A stretch of DNA of 64,000 bases from Burkholderia pyrrocinia (GCF_022809715.1 NZ_CP094460.1:372001-436000), one strand, 5' to 3'. Counted from the stretch's first letter, positions 18,176 to 27,248 are shown. Made by a program: numbers and translations. Notes: generated by a model from the sequence alone, not told the origin.

Positions 18176-19801
18176 TCAGTCCTCGTCGTCGTCGAGCTGC
18201 AGCTTGTCGGAACGGATGCCGGTATTCGCGCCCCAGTAGTAGATGACGAGCGCAACCGCCGCGACGACGACCGTGTCGTACGGATGCGCGAGCCGGCCCG
18301 TGCCGCCGAAGCCGCCGAGATACGACAGCACGATCATCGCGGCATAAAACGCGATCAGCCACGCGGACGAGCGCACCTGTTCGGCGAGGCTCAGGTGTGC
18401 GGTCGGCACCCAGCGGCGGCACGCGAGATAGATGACGAACATCACGATCTGCAGGCCGAGCAGCCAGGACACCGTGCTCCAGCCCGACCAGTAGACGATC
18501 AGCGCGGCGATCACGAACGACGCGGGGCCGGTGATGCCGAACGCGCTTGCGCGGAACGGCCGCGGCAGGTCGGGCGCGGTGCGGCGCAGCGCGGCGACCG
18601 ATACCGGCGCGACCGCGTAGCTCAGCACCAGCGCGGCCGACACGATGTTGATCAGCGCTTCCCACGACGGGAACGGCATCGTCCAGAAGATCGCGAGGCC
18701 GAACGTGAGCCACAGGCCCGCGCGCGGGATGCCCGACGCTTCGTCTACGCGCGTGAAGACCTTGAAGAACGTGCCCGTCTTCGCCCAGCCGTAGACCACG
18801 CGTGGCGTCGCGTTCATGTAGATGTTGCCGCAGCCGCTCGGCGAGATCATCGCATCGGCGACGACCATCACCGCGAGCCAGCCGACGCCGAGCGCGAGCG
18901 CGATGTCGCGGTACGGCAGCGTGAACGCCTTGCTGATGTCGTGCCAGCCGCCGGCGAGCATCGCGGTCGGGATGCTGCCGATGAACGCGAGCTGCAGCAG
19001 CACGTAGATCAGCGTCGACAGCAGGATCGACAGGATCAGCGCGATCGGGATCGTGCGCTGCGGATTGCGCACCTCGCTCGCGACCGACACGATCGGCGTG
19101 AGCCCGAGGTACGCGAAGATGATGCCGCCGGCGGACACGGCCATCTCGATGCCCGGCATGCCGAACGGCGCGAAGCCGTGCACGGTCAGGTTCGCGGGCT
19201 TGAAGAACGTGAACAGCACGCCGATCACCGCGAGCGGCACGATGAACTTGAAGATGCTGATGATGTTGTTCGCCTTCGCGAACGTCTTCACGCTCGAATA
19301 GTTCAGGTAAAAGAAGAAGCAGAGCAGTGCGGCCTGCACGAGCCAGCCGAGCGTCGTCGGGTCGCTCGATCCTTCGACGGTGAGGCCCGGAAACCACGCG
19401 GCCGCGTACTGGCGCGCGGCGACGACTTCGATCGCGATCAGGCTGGAGAACGCGATCAGCGTGATGAAGCCCATCAGGTAGCCGAGCAGCGGGCCGTGCG
19501 AGAACACCGGGTAGCGGACCACGCCGCCCGCGCGCGGCAGCGCGGCGCCGAGTTCGCAGTAGACGATGCCGAGCAGCAGCACCGCGAAGCCGCCGAGCAG
19601 CCACGAGAAGATGCCGGCCGGGCCCGCGATCGTCGACACGTGACTCGCGGCGAACAGCCAGCCCGAACCGAAAATGGCGCCGAGACCGATGAACGTGAGA
19701 TCGGTCAGCGACAACTGTTTCTTGAACTTGCCGTGACCCGCGTCGGGGTGCACGGCACGGGAAAGCGGGACGGACGGGTGAGCGTTGCCTTGGCCTGGCA
19801 T
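18176..19801 (-). CDS. APC-superfamily amino-acid permease
   Basis: A 541-residue, roughly twelve-helix inner-membrane transporter. The first helix has [18 protein letters not shown], the substrate-binding Gly-rich turn of APC permeases. [25 protein letters not shown] gives the family loop. A soluble N-terminus of about 30 residues and an acidic tail (LQLDDDED) flank the core. Sitting between the deaminase and the semialdehyde dehydrogenase, it is the natural importer of hydroxyproline or proline for this cluster, by proton symport. It resembles aspartate:proton-type permeases; the substrate is an inference from context. Confidence 0.85.
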   Translation of the reverse strand: MPGQGNAHPSVPLSRAVHPDAGHGKFKKQLSLTDLTFIGLGAIFGSGWLFAASHVSTIAGPAGIFSWLLGGFAVLLLGIVYCELGAALPRAGGVVRYPVFSHGPLLGYLMGFITLIAFSSLIAIEVVAARQYAAAWFPGLTVEGSSDPTTLGWLVQAALLCFFFYLNYSSVKTFAKANNIISIFKFIVPLAVIGVLFTFFKPANLTVHGFAPFGMPGIEMAVSAGGIIFAYLGLTPIVSVASEVRNPQRTIPIALILSILLSTLIYVLLQLAFIGSIPTAMLAGGWHDISKAFTLPYRDIALALGVGWLAVMVVADAMISPSGCGNIYMNATPRVVYGWAKTGTFFKVFTRVDEASGIPRAGLWLTFGLAIFWTMPFPSWEALINIVSAALVLSYAVAPVSVAALRRTAPDLPRPFRASAFGITGPASFVIAALIVYWSGWSTVSWLLGLQIVMFVIYLACRRWVPTAHLSLAEQVRSSAWLIAFYAAMIVLSYLGGFGGTGRLAHPYDTVVVAAVALVIYYWGANTGIRSDKLQLDDDED

Positions 19802-19986
19802 GGGCTTGTCTCCTGGGGGGATATCGGTGCAGGCGTCTGGTGCGCCGCGCTCCGACGGAGCAGCGGCGTACGCCTGCCGGCCGGCGTCGCCCGGTTCGAA
19901 CGACCGGGGCGGGCCGCGGGCCGTTCACGTGCGGCGCAGGCGGGCGCCGGGGCGAACGGGCCCGCAGGCCATGCCGGACCGGAGAC

Positions 19987-20017
19987 GGCGGCGCGAGGGG
20001 GAAAGCCTTGCGCCGCC
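19987..20017 (-). terminator. Hairpin between the deaminase and permease genes
   Basis: A perfect 8-bp GC stem (19987-19994 / 20010-20017) lies 15 nt after the deaminase stop, in a 230-bp gap. There is no U-run, so it may attenuate or protect the transcript rather than end it. Confidence 0.35.
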
Positions 20018-20031
20018 GCAGAGGGAGTCGG

Positions 20032-20952
20032 TCAGAGACCGACGTCGGGCAGCGCCGGGCGCGTTTCGAGCGCCTTCGCGACGATTGCCTTCACTTCCGC
20101 GAGCGTGTCGCCCTGCAGCGCGAGGCGCGGCGGACGCGTGACCGCGCTGCCGCGGCCGACCAGCTCTTCGCACAGCTTGATGCACTGCACGAGGTCGGGG
20201 CGCGCGTCGAGGTGCAGCAGCGGCATGAACCAGCGGTACAGCGCGAGGGCTTCGTCGAAGCGTTTCTGCTTCGCGAGGCGGAACAGCGTCTCGCCTTCCT
20301 TCGGGAACGCGTTCGACATGCCCGACACCCAGCCTTCGGCGCCGACCGCGATGCTCTCGACCACGACGTCGTCGAGGCCCGCGAACAGCACGAAGCGATC
20401 GCCGACAGCGTTGCGCAGGTCGATGAAGCGGCGCGTGTCGCCCGACGAATCCTTGAAGCAGACGATGTTCTCGCAGTCCTGCAGCGCGATCAGCACGTCG
20501 GGCGTCACGTCGTTCTTGTAGATCGGCGGGTTGTTGTAGACCATCACCGGCAGGTCGGTGCTGGTCGCGACCGCGCGGAAGTGCGCGGCGGTTTCATGCG
20601 GCTTCGCCGAGTAGACCAGCGCGGGCATCACCATCACGCCGTCGACGCCGACGCGCTGCGCTTCGCGCACCGTGTTGCGCGCGAATTCGGTCGTGAATTC
20701 GGCGATGCCGGCGATTACCGGAATCTTGCCGCCGGCCGCGTCGCGCGCGGCTTCGATCACCTGCAGCTTCTCGCTCGTCGACAGCGACGTGTTTTCGCCG
20801 ACCGTGCCGCAGACCACGAGGCCCGACACGCCGTCGTTCACCAGGTTCTTCACCACGCGGTGGGTGGCGTCGATGTCGAGGGAAAAGTCCGGCTTGAACT
20901 GGGTGCTGACGGCCGGGAAAACCCCGGTCCACTGAATGGCTTTGCGGCTCAC
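20032..20952 (-). CDS. lhpC: Pyrroline-4-hydroxy-2-carboxylate deaminase (DapA family)
   Basis: A 306-residue member of the dihydrodipicolinate synthase/N-acetylneuraminate lyase family. The Schiff-base lysine is Lys167 in IVCFKDSSGD, and Tyr139 lies in VMVYNNPP; GTVGENTSLS near 50 is the carboxylate-binding loop. In hydroxyproline clusters this enzyme deaminates and dehydrates the cyclic imine from D-hydroxyproline to 2-oxoglutarate semialdehyde. It is the first gene of the minus-strand arm, divergent from the epimerase gene, and shares with it a long palindromic control region. Function is well supported by position between the dehydrogenase and the semialdehyde dehydrogenase. Confidence 0.9.
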   Translation of the reverse strand: MSRKAIQWTGVFPAVSTQFKPDFSLDIDATHRVVKNLVNDGVSGLVVCGTVGENTSLSTSEKLQVIEAARDAAGGKIPVIAGIAEFTTEFARNTVREAQRVGVDGVMVMPALVYSAKPHETAAHFRAVATSTDLPVMVYNNPPIYKNDVTPDVLIALQDCENIVCFKDSSGDTRRFIDLRNAVGDRFVLFAGLDDVVVESIAVGAEGWVSGMSNAFPKEGETLFRLAKQKRFDEALALYRWFMPLLHLDARPDLVQCIKLCEELVGRGSAVTRPPRLALQGDTLAEVKAIVAKALETRPALPDVGL

Positions 20953-21058
20953 TGAAATCTCCTACGTTCGTATCGGTCGGCCGACAGGTGTGTCGGTGTG
21001 GCAACCAGTATCGCCGCGCAAATGCCCATCACGCTTGAGTTGTATCGCGGAGCAAAAT

Positions 21059-21121
21059 GACGAAATCGGCACAGCGGCCGCCCGGTGCGCGAAGGGCGCC
21101 TCGCACTATGCCGATTTCGTC
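21059..21121. promoter_or_regulatory. 13-bp inverted repeat in the divergent hydroxyproline control region
   Basis: GACGAAATCGGCA (21059-21071) and its perfect complement TGCCGATTTCGTC (21109-21121) are 37 bp apart between lhpC and the epimerase gene. The spacing suggests two operators for one dimeric repressor or a looped pair. No regulator gene for this cluster lies in the window. Confidence 0.6.
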
Positions 21122-21203
21122 GTCGTCCTTATCGAAAAGCCACAAGCGGATGGACGCGCGACGGAGGAAGCTATGCTCCTTTCCCCACTTCGGACGGCTC
21201 ATG

Positions 21204-22136
21204 ATGAAGCGCATCCAGATCATCGATTCGCACACGGGCGGCGAACCCACTCGGCTCGTCGTGTCCGGTTTTCCGTCGCTCGGCAGCGGCACGATGGCCG
21301 AGCGGCGCGACGTGCTCGCGCGCGAGCACGATCGTTATCGCACCGCGTGCATCCTCGAGCCGCGCGGCAGCGACGTGCTGGTCGGCGCGCTGCTGTGCGA
21401 ACCGGTATCGCCCGACGCGGCGGCCGGCGTGATCTTCTTCAACAATAGCGGCTATCTCGGCATGTGCGGGCACGGCACGATCGGCGTCGTGCGCACGCTG
21501 CATCACATGGGGCGCATCCGGCCCGGCGTGCATCTGATCGAAACGCCCGTCGGCACCGTCGAGGCGACGCTGCACGACGACCTGTCGGTCAGCGTGCGCA
21601 ACGTGCCCGCGTATCGCCACGCGAAGGGTGTCGCGGTCGACGTGCCCGGTTACGGCCCCGTGAAGGGCGACATCGCATGGGGCGGCAACTGGTTCTTCCT
21701 GATCAGCGACCACGGGCAGCGCGTCGCCGGCGACAACGTCGCGGCGCTTACCGCGTATGCGTCGGCCGTGCGCGCAGGGCTCGAACGCGCGGGCATCACC
21801 GGCGCGAACGGCGGCGAGATCGACCATATCGAGCTGTTCGCCGACGATGCCGAGCACGACAGCCGCAGCTTCGTGCTGTGCCCGGGCCTCGCATACGACC
21901 GTTCGCCGTGCGGCACCGGTACGAGCGCGAAGCTCGCGTGTCTCGCGGCCGACGGCAAGCTCGCGCCGGGCGCCGTGTGGCGGCAGGCGAGCGTGATCGG
22001 CAGCGTGTTCCAGGCCAGCTACGAGCAGGCCGACGGCGGCATCGTGCCGACGATTCGCGGCAGCGCGCACCTGAGCGCGGAAGCGACGCTGCTGATCGAG
22101 GAAGACGATCCGTTCGGCTGGGGCATCGCGCCGTGA
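21204..22136 (+). CDS. lhpA: 4-hydroxyproline 2-epimerase
   Basis: A 310-residue cofactor-independent epimerase of the proline racemase family. Both catalytic cysteines are present: Cys88 in GMCGHGTIG and Cys236 in [10 protein letters not shown]. The second Cys, instead of Thr, separates true two-base epimerases from the dehydratases of the family. It converts trans-4-hydroxy-L-proline to cis-4-hydroxy-D-proline. An ATG three bases upstream (21201) is equally possible; 21204 gives the usual [17 protein letters not shown] start and catalytic numbering. It begins the plus-strand arm, and its stop overlaps the GTG of the next gene. Confidence 0.95.
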   Translation: MKRIQIIDSHTGGEPTRLVVSGFPSLGSGTMAERRDVLAREHDRYRTACILEPRGSDVLVGALLCEPVSPDAAAGVIFFNNSGYLGMCGHGTIGVVRTLHHMGRIRPGVHLIETPVGTVEATLHDDLSVSVRNVPAYRHAKGVAVDVPGYGPVKGDIAWGGNWFFLISDHGQRVAGDNVAALTAYASAVRAGLERAGITGANGGEIDHIELFADDAEHDSRSFVLCPGLAYDRSPCGTGTSAKLACLAADGKLAPGAVWRQASVIGSVFQASYEQADGGIVPTIRGSAHLSAEATLLIEEDDPFGWGIAP

Positions 22137-23260
22137 GCGACGCAAGGACCGACGTCGTCGTGATCGGCGCCGGCATCGTCGGCGCGGCGTGCGCGCACGA
22201 ACTCGCGCAGCGCGGGCTGCGCGTGCTCGTCGTCGACGACGCGAGCGGCGGTGCGACCGGCGCGGGGATGGGCCACCTCGTCGCGATGGACGACAACGCG
22301 GCCGAGCTCGCGCTGAGCCATTACTCGATCGAACTGTGGCGCGCGTTGAGCGGCGAGATGCCGGAAGGCTGCGCGTACCGCAACTGCGGCACGTTGTGGC
22401 TCGCGGCCGACGCGCACGAAATGGATCTCGCGCGCGCGAAGCAGGCGACGCTTGCCGCGCACGGCGTGGCCGGCGAGCTGATCGACGCAGCGACGCTCGC
22501 GCAACTGGAGCCGATGCTGCGCGCGGGGCTCGGCGGCGCGCTGAAGATTCCGGGCGACGCGATCCTCTATGCGCCCGTCACCGCGAACTGGCTGCTGCAG
22601 CGCGCCCCGCGCATCACGTTGCGCCGCGACCGGGCCGTTGCGGTCGACGGCCCGCGCGTGACGCTCGCGGGCGGCGACACATTACGCGCGGAACGCGTGG
22701 TCGTCGCGAACGGTGTCGCGGCACGCACGCTGCTGCCCGAGCTGCCGCTGCGCCCGAAAAAGGGCCACCTGCTGATCACCGACCGCTATCCGGGCCACGT
22801 GTCGCACCAGCTCGTCGAGCTTGGTTATGCGGCGAGCGCGCATGCGAGCGACGGCACGTCGGTCGCGTTCAACGTGCAGCCGCGGCCGACCGGCCAGTTG
22901 CTGATCGGCTCGTCGCGCCAGTTCGACACCGAAGACGCGCGCGTCGAGCCGCCCGTGCTCGCACGGATGCTGCATCGCGCGGTCGGCTACCTGCCGGATC
23001 TGGCCGACCTGAACGGGATCCGTTCATGGACAGGTTTCCGTTCCGCGAGCCCCGACGGCCTGCCGCTGCTCGGCGAGCACCCGGCGCGGCCGGGCGTGTG
23101 GCTCGCGGTCGGGCACGAAGGGCTCGGCGTGACGACCGCGCCGGGTAGCGCGCGGCTCGTCGCCGCACAGATGGCCGGCGAACGGCCGCCCATCGATATC
23201 GAACCGTATTTGCCGGGACGCTTTCTGACCGCGTCCCCCGTAGCCGGAGCGCTGACATGA
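22133..23260 (+). CDS. D-hydroxyproline dehydrogenase, FAD subunit (DadA-like)
   Basis: A 375-residue flavoprotein opening with the FAD-binding [29 protein letters not shown]. The C-terminal FAD contact is [19 protein letters not shown]. It is the catalytic D-amino-acid oxidase-fold subunit that oxidises cis-4-hydroxy-D-proline to the pyrroline. The start is a GTG whose GTGA overlaps the epimerase stop, and its end overlaps the ferredoxin-like gene, so three subunits are made from one coupled message. Related proteins form the beta subunit of the heterotrimeric enzyme and of hydrogen cyanide synthase. Confidence 0.9.
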   Translation: MSDARTDVVVIGAGIVGAACAHELAQRGLRVLVVDDASGGATGAGMGHLVAMDDNAAELALSHYSIELWRALSGEMPEGCAYRNCGTLWLAADAHEMDLARAKQATLAAHGVAGELIDAATLAQLEPMLRAGLGGALKIPGDAILYAPVTANWLLQRAPRITLRRDRAVAVDGPRVTLAGGDTLRAERVVVANGVAARTLLPELPLRPKKGHLLITDRYPGHVSHQLVELGYAASAHASDGTSVAFNVQPRPTGQLLIGSSRQFDTEDARVEPPVLARMLHRAVGYLPDLADLNGIRSWTGFRSASPDGLPLLGEHPARPGVWLAVGHEGLGVTTAPGSARLVAAQMAGERPPIDIEPYLPGRFLTASPVAGALT

Positions 23261-23490
23261 TCATTCATCTGGACGGCCGCGCGCTGACGGTGGCCGGCGG
23301 CGCGACCGTCGCGGCCGCCGTCGCGGCGAGCGGCGACGACACGACGCGCGTGTCGTGCACGGGTGCGGCGCGTGCGCCGTTTTGCGGAATGGGCATCTGC
23401 CAGGAGTGCCGGATGACGATCGACGGCCGCCGCCGGCTGGCCTGCCAGACGTTGTGCCGCGACGGGATGCAGGTGGAGCGCACACGATGA
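23257..23490 (+). CDS. D-hydroxyproline dehydrogenase, [2Fe-2S] subunit
   Basis: A 77-residue ferredoxin-like protein with the plant-type cluster motif CTGAARAPFCGMGICQEC, then CQT near 69, enough cysteines for one [2Fe-2S] centre. It is the HcnA-like small subunit that passes electrons within the heterotrimeric dehydrogenase. Both ends overlap neighbouring genes by four bases (ATGA), so expression is stoichiometric by coupling. Confidence 0.9.
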   Translation: MIIHLDGRALTVAGGATVAAAVAASGDDTTRVSCTGAARAPFCGMGICQECRMTIDGRRRLACQTLCRDGMQVERTR

Positions 23491-24755
23491 AACAGGAACG
23501 ACTGAGTGTCGACGTCGCGATCGTCGGGGCGGGCCCGGCCGGGCTGTCGGCCGCGCAGGCCGCCGCGCAAAGCGGTGCAACGGTTGCGATCGTCGACGAC
23601 AACCCGCGGGCGGGCGGGCAGATCTGGCGGCAAGGCGCAGCGGCCACGCCGGTGCAGGCCGCGGCCGAACGCCTCACCGTACTGCGGCAGCCGAACGTCA
23701 CGCACCTTGCAGGGACACGCATCGTCGCCGAAACGCAGCCGGGCACGCTGCTGCTCGAGGACGACGAGCGCGGGCTGCTGCTCGAGTTCCGGACGCTGAT
23801 TCTGTGCTGCGGCGCACGCGAGCTGCTGCTGCCGTTCCCGGGCTGGACGCTGCCGGGCGTCACCGGCGCGGGCGGCTTGCAGGCGCTGATCAAGTACGGC
23901 CTCGACGTGCGCGGGCAGCGCACGGTGATCGCGGGCAGCGGGCCGCTGCTGCTGGCGAGCGCGGCGACGGCACGTCAGGCCGGCGCGCGCGTGTCGCATG
24001 TGCTCGAACAGGCCGCATGGGGCGACGTGGCCGGCTTCGGGGCAGGGCTGTGGCGCTGGCCGTCGAAGCTTGTGCAAGCAGCGAAGCTCTTCACGGCCGC
24101 CTATCGGCCGGACGCGCACGTCGTCGCAGCGTTCGGCGACAAGCGGCTCGAACGCGTGCGGATTCGCCACGGCGATCGCGAGTTCGACGTCGACTGCGAC
24201 CGGCTGGCGTGCGGCTTCGGCCTCGTGCCGAACACCGTGCTGCCGAGCCATCTCGGCTGCCGGATCGAGAACGGCGCGGTGGCGGTCGACGCGCATCAGC
24301 GGACGAGCCGCGACGGGTGCTTCGCGGCCGGCGAGTGTACGGGCGTCGGCGGCAGCGAGCTGGCGATGGTCGAAGGCGAAATCGCCGGTTATGCGGCGAC
24401 CGGGCAGACGGCGCCATTGGCCGCGCTCGTCGCGCGGCGCGCGCACTGGCAGGTTTTCGCAGATGCCGTACGCGAGCGTTTCGCGATCCGCGAGCCGATC
24501 CGCCGGCTTGCGCGGCCCGATACGCTGCTGTGCCGCTGCGAGGATGTGCGTTTCGATGCGGTCGCGCAGGAGCCGGGCTGGACGGCTGCGAAGCTGCAGT
24601 CGCGTTGCGGGATGGGCGCGTGCCAGGGCCGCGTTTGCGGTGCGGCCGCGCAGGCGCTGTTCGGCTGGACGCCGCCGGTGCCGCGTACGCCGCTCGTGCC
24701 CGCGCGGGTCGGCACGCTGATGCTCGACGGCACGGCGTCCTGCGACGGCGCGTGA
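23487..24755 (+). CDS. D-hydroxyproline dehydrogenase, second flavoprotein subunit (HcnB-like)
   Basis: A 422-residue pyridine-nucleotide-disulfide-reductase-fold protein. VAIVGAGPAGLSAAQAAAQSG binds FAD, RTVIAGSGPLLLASAATARQAG is the second Rossmann motif, and the Cys-rich C-terminal domain (LLCRCEDVRF and SRCGMGACQGRVC) is the BFD-like [2Fe-2S] region common to this subunit. It accepts electrons from the catalytic subunit and probably hands them to a quinone or an oxidised cofactor. It is the last gene of the plus arm and is followed by a hairpin. Confidence 0.9.
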   Translation: MKQERLSVDVAIVGAGPAGLSAAQAAAQSGATVAIVDDNPRAGGQIWRQGAAATPVQAAAERLTVLRQPNVTHLAGTRIVAETQPGTLLLEDDERGLLLEFRTLILCCGARELLLPFPGWTLPGVTGAGGLQALIKYGLDVRGQRTVIAGSGPLLLASAATARQAGARVSHVLEQAAWGDVAGFGAGLWRWPSKLVQAAKLFTAAYRPDAHVVAAFGDKRLERVRIRHGDREFDVDCDRLACGFGLVPNTVLPSHLGCRIENGAVAVDAHQRTSRDGCFAAGECTGVGGSELAMVEGEIAGYAATGQTAPLAALVARRAHWQVFADAVRERFAIREPIRRLARPDTLLCRCEDVRFDAVAQEPGWTAAKLQSRCGMGACQGRVCGAAAQALFGWTPPVPRTPLVPARVGTLMLDGTASCDGA

Positions 24756-24769
24756 CGCGTCGCGGCGAA

Positions 24770-24793
24770 GCGGCCCGGTTTGCGCCGGGCCGC
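24770..24793 (+). terminator. Hairpin after the hydroxyproline dehydrogenase operon
   Basis: A perfect 9-bp GC stem (24770-24778 / 24785-24793) with a 6-nt loop starts 15 nt after the stop. It is followed by a T-rich but interrupted stretch. Confidence 0.65.
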
Positions 24794-25087
24794 GCCATTT
24801 ACTTCATCTTCGCTTTCCCCCATCTACGTGCCTGAGGCGCCGCGCCTGCGTGCAGGCATTCGATCGTCGCGGCCACGGCCACGGCCGCGCGATTCGCGCT
24901 GTCGGGGTTCAGGGTACCGGTACACCGACACCGCGCCTTGGCTCTCGCGTTTTTCGGCAGGATGCTGGCGCTAGGCATGGTTCGCGCCGATGCGACGCGT
25001 GCGTCGGTCTCGAGTGCGATCGCCGGCGACCAAGCCTGAGCGAAGAGGGCGCAAGGTCGCCGATGGATAAATAGCAGGAAGCAACAT
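24794..25087. other. Non-coding gap before the sulfur module
   Basis: About 290 bp of GC-rich sequence with no convincing gene; it turns abruptly AT-rich after 25075. Confidence 0.5.
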
Positions 25088-25103
25088 TATATGAATTGAT
25101 ATA
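25088..25103. promoter_or_regulatory. AT-rich dyad upstream of the ArsR-type repressor
   Basis: TATAT-GAATTG-ATATA is an inverted repeat in an AT-rich pocket (about 25080-25120) ending some 30 bp before the repressor ATG. AT-rich dyads of this kind are bound by BigR/SqrR-type ArsR repressors, which would give autoregulation of the whole operon. Confidence 0.6.
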
Positions 25104-25134
25104 TTATTTGTTCTTTAATTGTCATCCCGCTCCG

Positions 25135-25485
25135 ATGAACCACGATCTTCCCGCCGGGCTGCCCGAGCCCGACCAGATGCGTGCAGCCGCCGAATCGGCC
25201 TGCGCGTTCCTCAAGGTGCTGTCGAATCCCGACCGGCTGCTGCTGCTCTGCGAACTGTCGCAGGGCGAGCGCTGCGTGAGCGATCTCGAGACGACGCTGG
25301 ATATCCGCCAGCCGACGCTGTCGCAGCAACTCGGCGTGTTGCGGGACAACGCGCTGGTCCGCACGCGCCGCGAAGGCAAGAACATCCACTATTCGCTCGA
25401 CAGCCCGGCCGCGATCGCGGTGATGGGCGTGCTGTACGAGCAGTTCTGCGGCCCGGCCGCGAAGGGGACGCGCGATGCAGCTTGA
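25135..25485 (+). CDS. bigR: ArsR-family repressor, BigR/SqrR type
   Basis: A 116-residue winged-helix repressor (LSNPDRLLLLCELSQGERCVSDLE; TTLDIRQPTLSQQLGVLRDNALV is the recognition helix region; REGKNIHYSL the wing). Cys39 and Cys105 sit where BigR/SqrR proteins have the pair that forms a disulfide or polysulfide link on sulfide stress. Cys23 and Cys47 are extra. The MNHDLP start at 25135 is preferred over the hydrophobic upstream ATG at 25096, which lies near the operator. The operon continues with two sulfur-transporter halves, which fits control by reactive sulfur. Confidence 0.85.
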   Translation: MNHDLPAGLPEPDQMRAAAESACAFLKVLSNPDRLLLLCELSQGERCVSDLETTLDIRQPTLSQQLGVLRDNALVRTRREGKNIHYSLDSPAAIAVMGVLYEQFCGPAAKGTRDAA

Positions 25486-25909
25486 TACGCTTCATTTCAC
25501 GCCGTGGCTGTCGTTGGCCGGCGGCGTGCTGATCGGGCTCGCCGCCGCGTGGCTCGTCGCGTTCAACGGCCGGATTGCCGGCATCAGCGGAATCGTCGGC
25601 GGCCTGTTCACGGCGGGTTCCGGAGAGCGCGACTGGCGCGTCGCATTCGTCGCCGGGCTGATCGCCGCACCGATCGCGATGCGCGTCGTCGGAGCCGGTC
25701 TGACGCCGCAGGTCGACGCAAGCTGGCCCGAGCTGCTGGCGGCCGGGCTGCTGGTCGGGATCGGCACGCGCTACGCGGGCGGCTGCACGAGCGGCCACGG
25801 CGTGTGCGGGATGTCGCGCGGTGCGCTGCGCTCGGTGGTCGCGACCGCGACTTTCATGATCGCGGGCTTCGTGACCGTATTCGTGCGGCGGCACGTGCTG
25901 GGAGGCTGA
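25475..25909 (+). CDS. pmpA: YeeE/YedE-family transporter, first half
   Basis: A 144-residue membrane protein with four hydrophobic segments and the family signature [19 protein letters not shown] near 105. The cysteines of this motif line the channel for thiosulfate or persulfide sulfur in YeeE-type proteins. It overlaps the repressor gene by 11 bases and sits one base before the second half. In BigR operons this pair is thought to move sulfur compounds alongside sulfide-detoxifying enzymes; no such enzyme is present in this operon. Confidence 0.88.
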   Translation: MQLDTLHFTPWLSLAGGVLIGLAAAWLVAFNGRIAGISGIVGGLFTAGSGERDWRVAFVAGLIAAPIAMRVVGAGLTPQVDASWPELLAAGLLVGIGTRYAGGCTSGHGVCGMSRGALRSVVATATFMIAGFVTVFVRRHVLGG

Positions 25910-25910
25910 C

Positions 25911-26333
25911 ATGCAGGCAGGATTCGCGTTTCTGGCGGGGCTGCTGTTCGGCGTCGGCCTCATCGTGTCGGGCATGGCCAATCCGCAGAAGGTGCTCGGC
26001 TTTCTCGACCTGGCGGGCCGCTGGGATCCGTCGCTCGCGTTCGTGATGGCCGGTGCGATGGGCGTGGCCGTGTTCGCGTTCGCGTGGGCGAAACGCCGGA
26101 CGCGGTCGTGGCTCGGCTTGCCGATGCAGTTGCCGGCCTTGCGAACGATCACCGTGCGCCTGGTCGCCGGAAGCGCCGTGTTCGGCATCGGCTGGGGGAT
26201 GGCCGGGTTCTGCCCGGGGCCCGCGATCGTGTCGATCGGCTTCGGGTCGGCCAAGGGGATCGGGTTCGTCGTCGCGATGCTGGCGGGGATGGCGATATTC
26301 GAGTGGGTCGAGCGCCGCAGGAACGTGCGGTGA
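25911..26333 (+). CDS. pmpB: YeeE/YedE-family transporter, second half
   Basis: A 140-residue membrane partner with [20 protein letters not shown] at the N-terminus and [15 protein letters not shown] near 100, the second-repeat signature of YeeE/YedE transporters. The two halves correspond to one full-length YeeE and probably assemble together in the inner membrane. It begins one base after the first half ends. The octamer repeat array starts about 130 bp downstream. Confidence 0.88.
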   Translation: MQAGFAFLAGLLFGVGLIVSGMANPQKVLGFLDLAGRWDPSLAFVMAGAMGVAVFAFAWAKRRTRSWLGLPMQLPALRTITVRLVAGSAVFGIGWGMAGFCPGPAIVSIGFGSAKGIGFVVAMLAGMAIFEWVERRRNVR

Positions 26334-26464
26334 TTCGATGGCCGCCGCGTGCCGGGCAGGCAGCGGCGGACGACGCGGTTTCTTCGGATGAGGATGGCTG
26401 GAGCGCAGTGCGGTCGCTCGTTGCCGCGATGATGCGGTGGCTGCGTGGCCGTCTCCACGTGTCG

Positions 26465-26728
26465 GTGAATCAGCAAATCGGTGCAACGGTGAATCGGTGA
26501 ATCGGTGAGTCGATGAATTGGTGAACCGGCAAACCGGCAAACCGGCAAACCGGCAAACCGGCAAACCGGCAAACCGGCAAACCGGCAAACCGGCAAACCG
26601 GCAAACCGGCAAACCGGCAAACCGGCAAACCGGCAAACCGGCAAACCGGCAAACCGGCAAACCGGCAAACCGGCAAACCGGCAAATCGGCAAATCGGCAA
26701 ATCGGCAAATCGGCAAATCGGCAAATCG
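26465..26728. repeat. Array of 33 octamer repeats in constant phase
   Basis: 264 bp made of 33 consecutive 8-bp units. Eight degenerate units (GTGAATCG-like) at 26465-26528 lead into 19 perfect GCAAACCG units (26529-26680), then six GCAAATCG units (26681-26728). Because eight is not a multiple of three, all three frames of one strand read the same octapeptide cycle (NRQTGKPA on plus, CRFAGLPV on minus), and no frame has a stop within the regular part. It lies between convergent genes, ending five bases before the DUF2917 stop. Homogeneous centre and diverged edges suggest recent slippage expansion. Confidence 0.95.
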
Positions 26729-26733
26729 CGACG

Positions 26734-27084
26734 TCAGGAATGCTCTCGCCCATGATGGCTGCCGCGCACCCGCCCGGACAGCCGGCGCAGGATCGCACTG
26801 CACGCCGCGAGCACGTCTCTGCGGCCAGCAGGCTCCACAACCGCCGTGCTGACCGCACCGGCACCGCCGGCCGACAACGCCACGTGACCGGCCGTCTCGA
26901 GCACCAGGCATTCGCCTTCGTCGAGCACCCGGCGAATGTACTGCGGCGCATCGGGCAGCCAGTCGAGCCCGCCGTGACGCAGCGTAATCGCGAGCGCGCC
27001 GTCCAGCACGATCACCTGGCTGCCCTTGTCGAACCACGCAAAGTGGCTTTGCCCGGCGTCGAGCCGGATATGTTGCGTCCGCAT
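26734..27084 (-). CDS. DUF2917-type small protein
   Basis: A 116-residue protein (MRTQHIRLDAGQSHFAWFDKGSQVIVLDGALAITLRHGGLDWLPDA) with the beta-rich, cupin-like profile of DUF2917 proteins, commonly found beside MocR regulators in Burkholderia. No catalytic motif or membrane segment is evident. The basic tail (RRLSGRVRGSHHGREHS) is low complexity. It is divergent from the MocR gene, with which it shares three GAATCTGT-type sites, so that regulator probably controls it. Its stop codon lies directly beside the octamer array. Confidence 0.75.
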   Translation of the reverse strand: MRTQHIRLDAGQSHFAWFDKGSQVIVLDGALAITLRHGGLDWLPDAPQYIRRVLDEGECLVLETAGHVALSAGGAGAVSTAVVEPAGRRDVLAACSAILRRLSGRVRGSHHGREHS

Positions 27085-27167
27085 GGCGATCCCTTTTCCT
27101 GGTTGCGCGGCCTCGCGACGGCGAGGCGACGGCGTGCAGTCAGGTTAGGGAAACAGGCGCGGGCACG

Positions 27168-27248
27168 ACAGATTCAGGGGACGGGAATCTGTTGCGGTGC
27201 AGGCGCCGATTTTGCGTCGCTGTATCGGTGGTTTTTCCCGGAATCTGT
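27168..27248. promoter_or_regulatory. Three-site operator for the MocR regulator
   Basis: ACAGATTC (27168-27175) and GAATCTGT (27185-27192) form a perfect inverted repeat with a 9-bp spacer. A third GAATCTGT at 27241-27248 is a direct repeat 56 bp from the second. MocR/GabR-type proteins typically bind spaced direct repeats between divergent promoters, which matches this layout. Confidence 0.65.

Noticed and set aside
26465..26728. The octamer array as a CRISPR array or as a coding repeat protein
   Set aside because: The units are contiguous 8-mers without spacers and no cas genes are nearby. Open frames through it exist only because an 8-bp unit with no stop reads the same in all frames; flanking residues show no protein-like features.
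25854..26951. A minus-strand 365-residue frame containing CRFAGLPV repeats
   Set aside because: It reads through the octamer array and the DUF2917 gene in the wrong frame, and overlaps the well-supported transporter genes.
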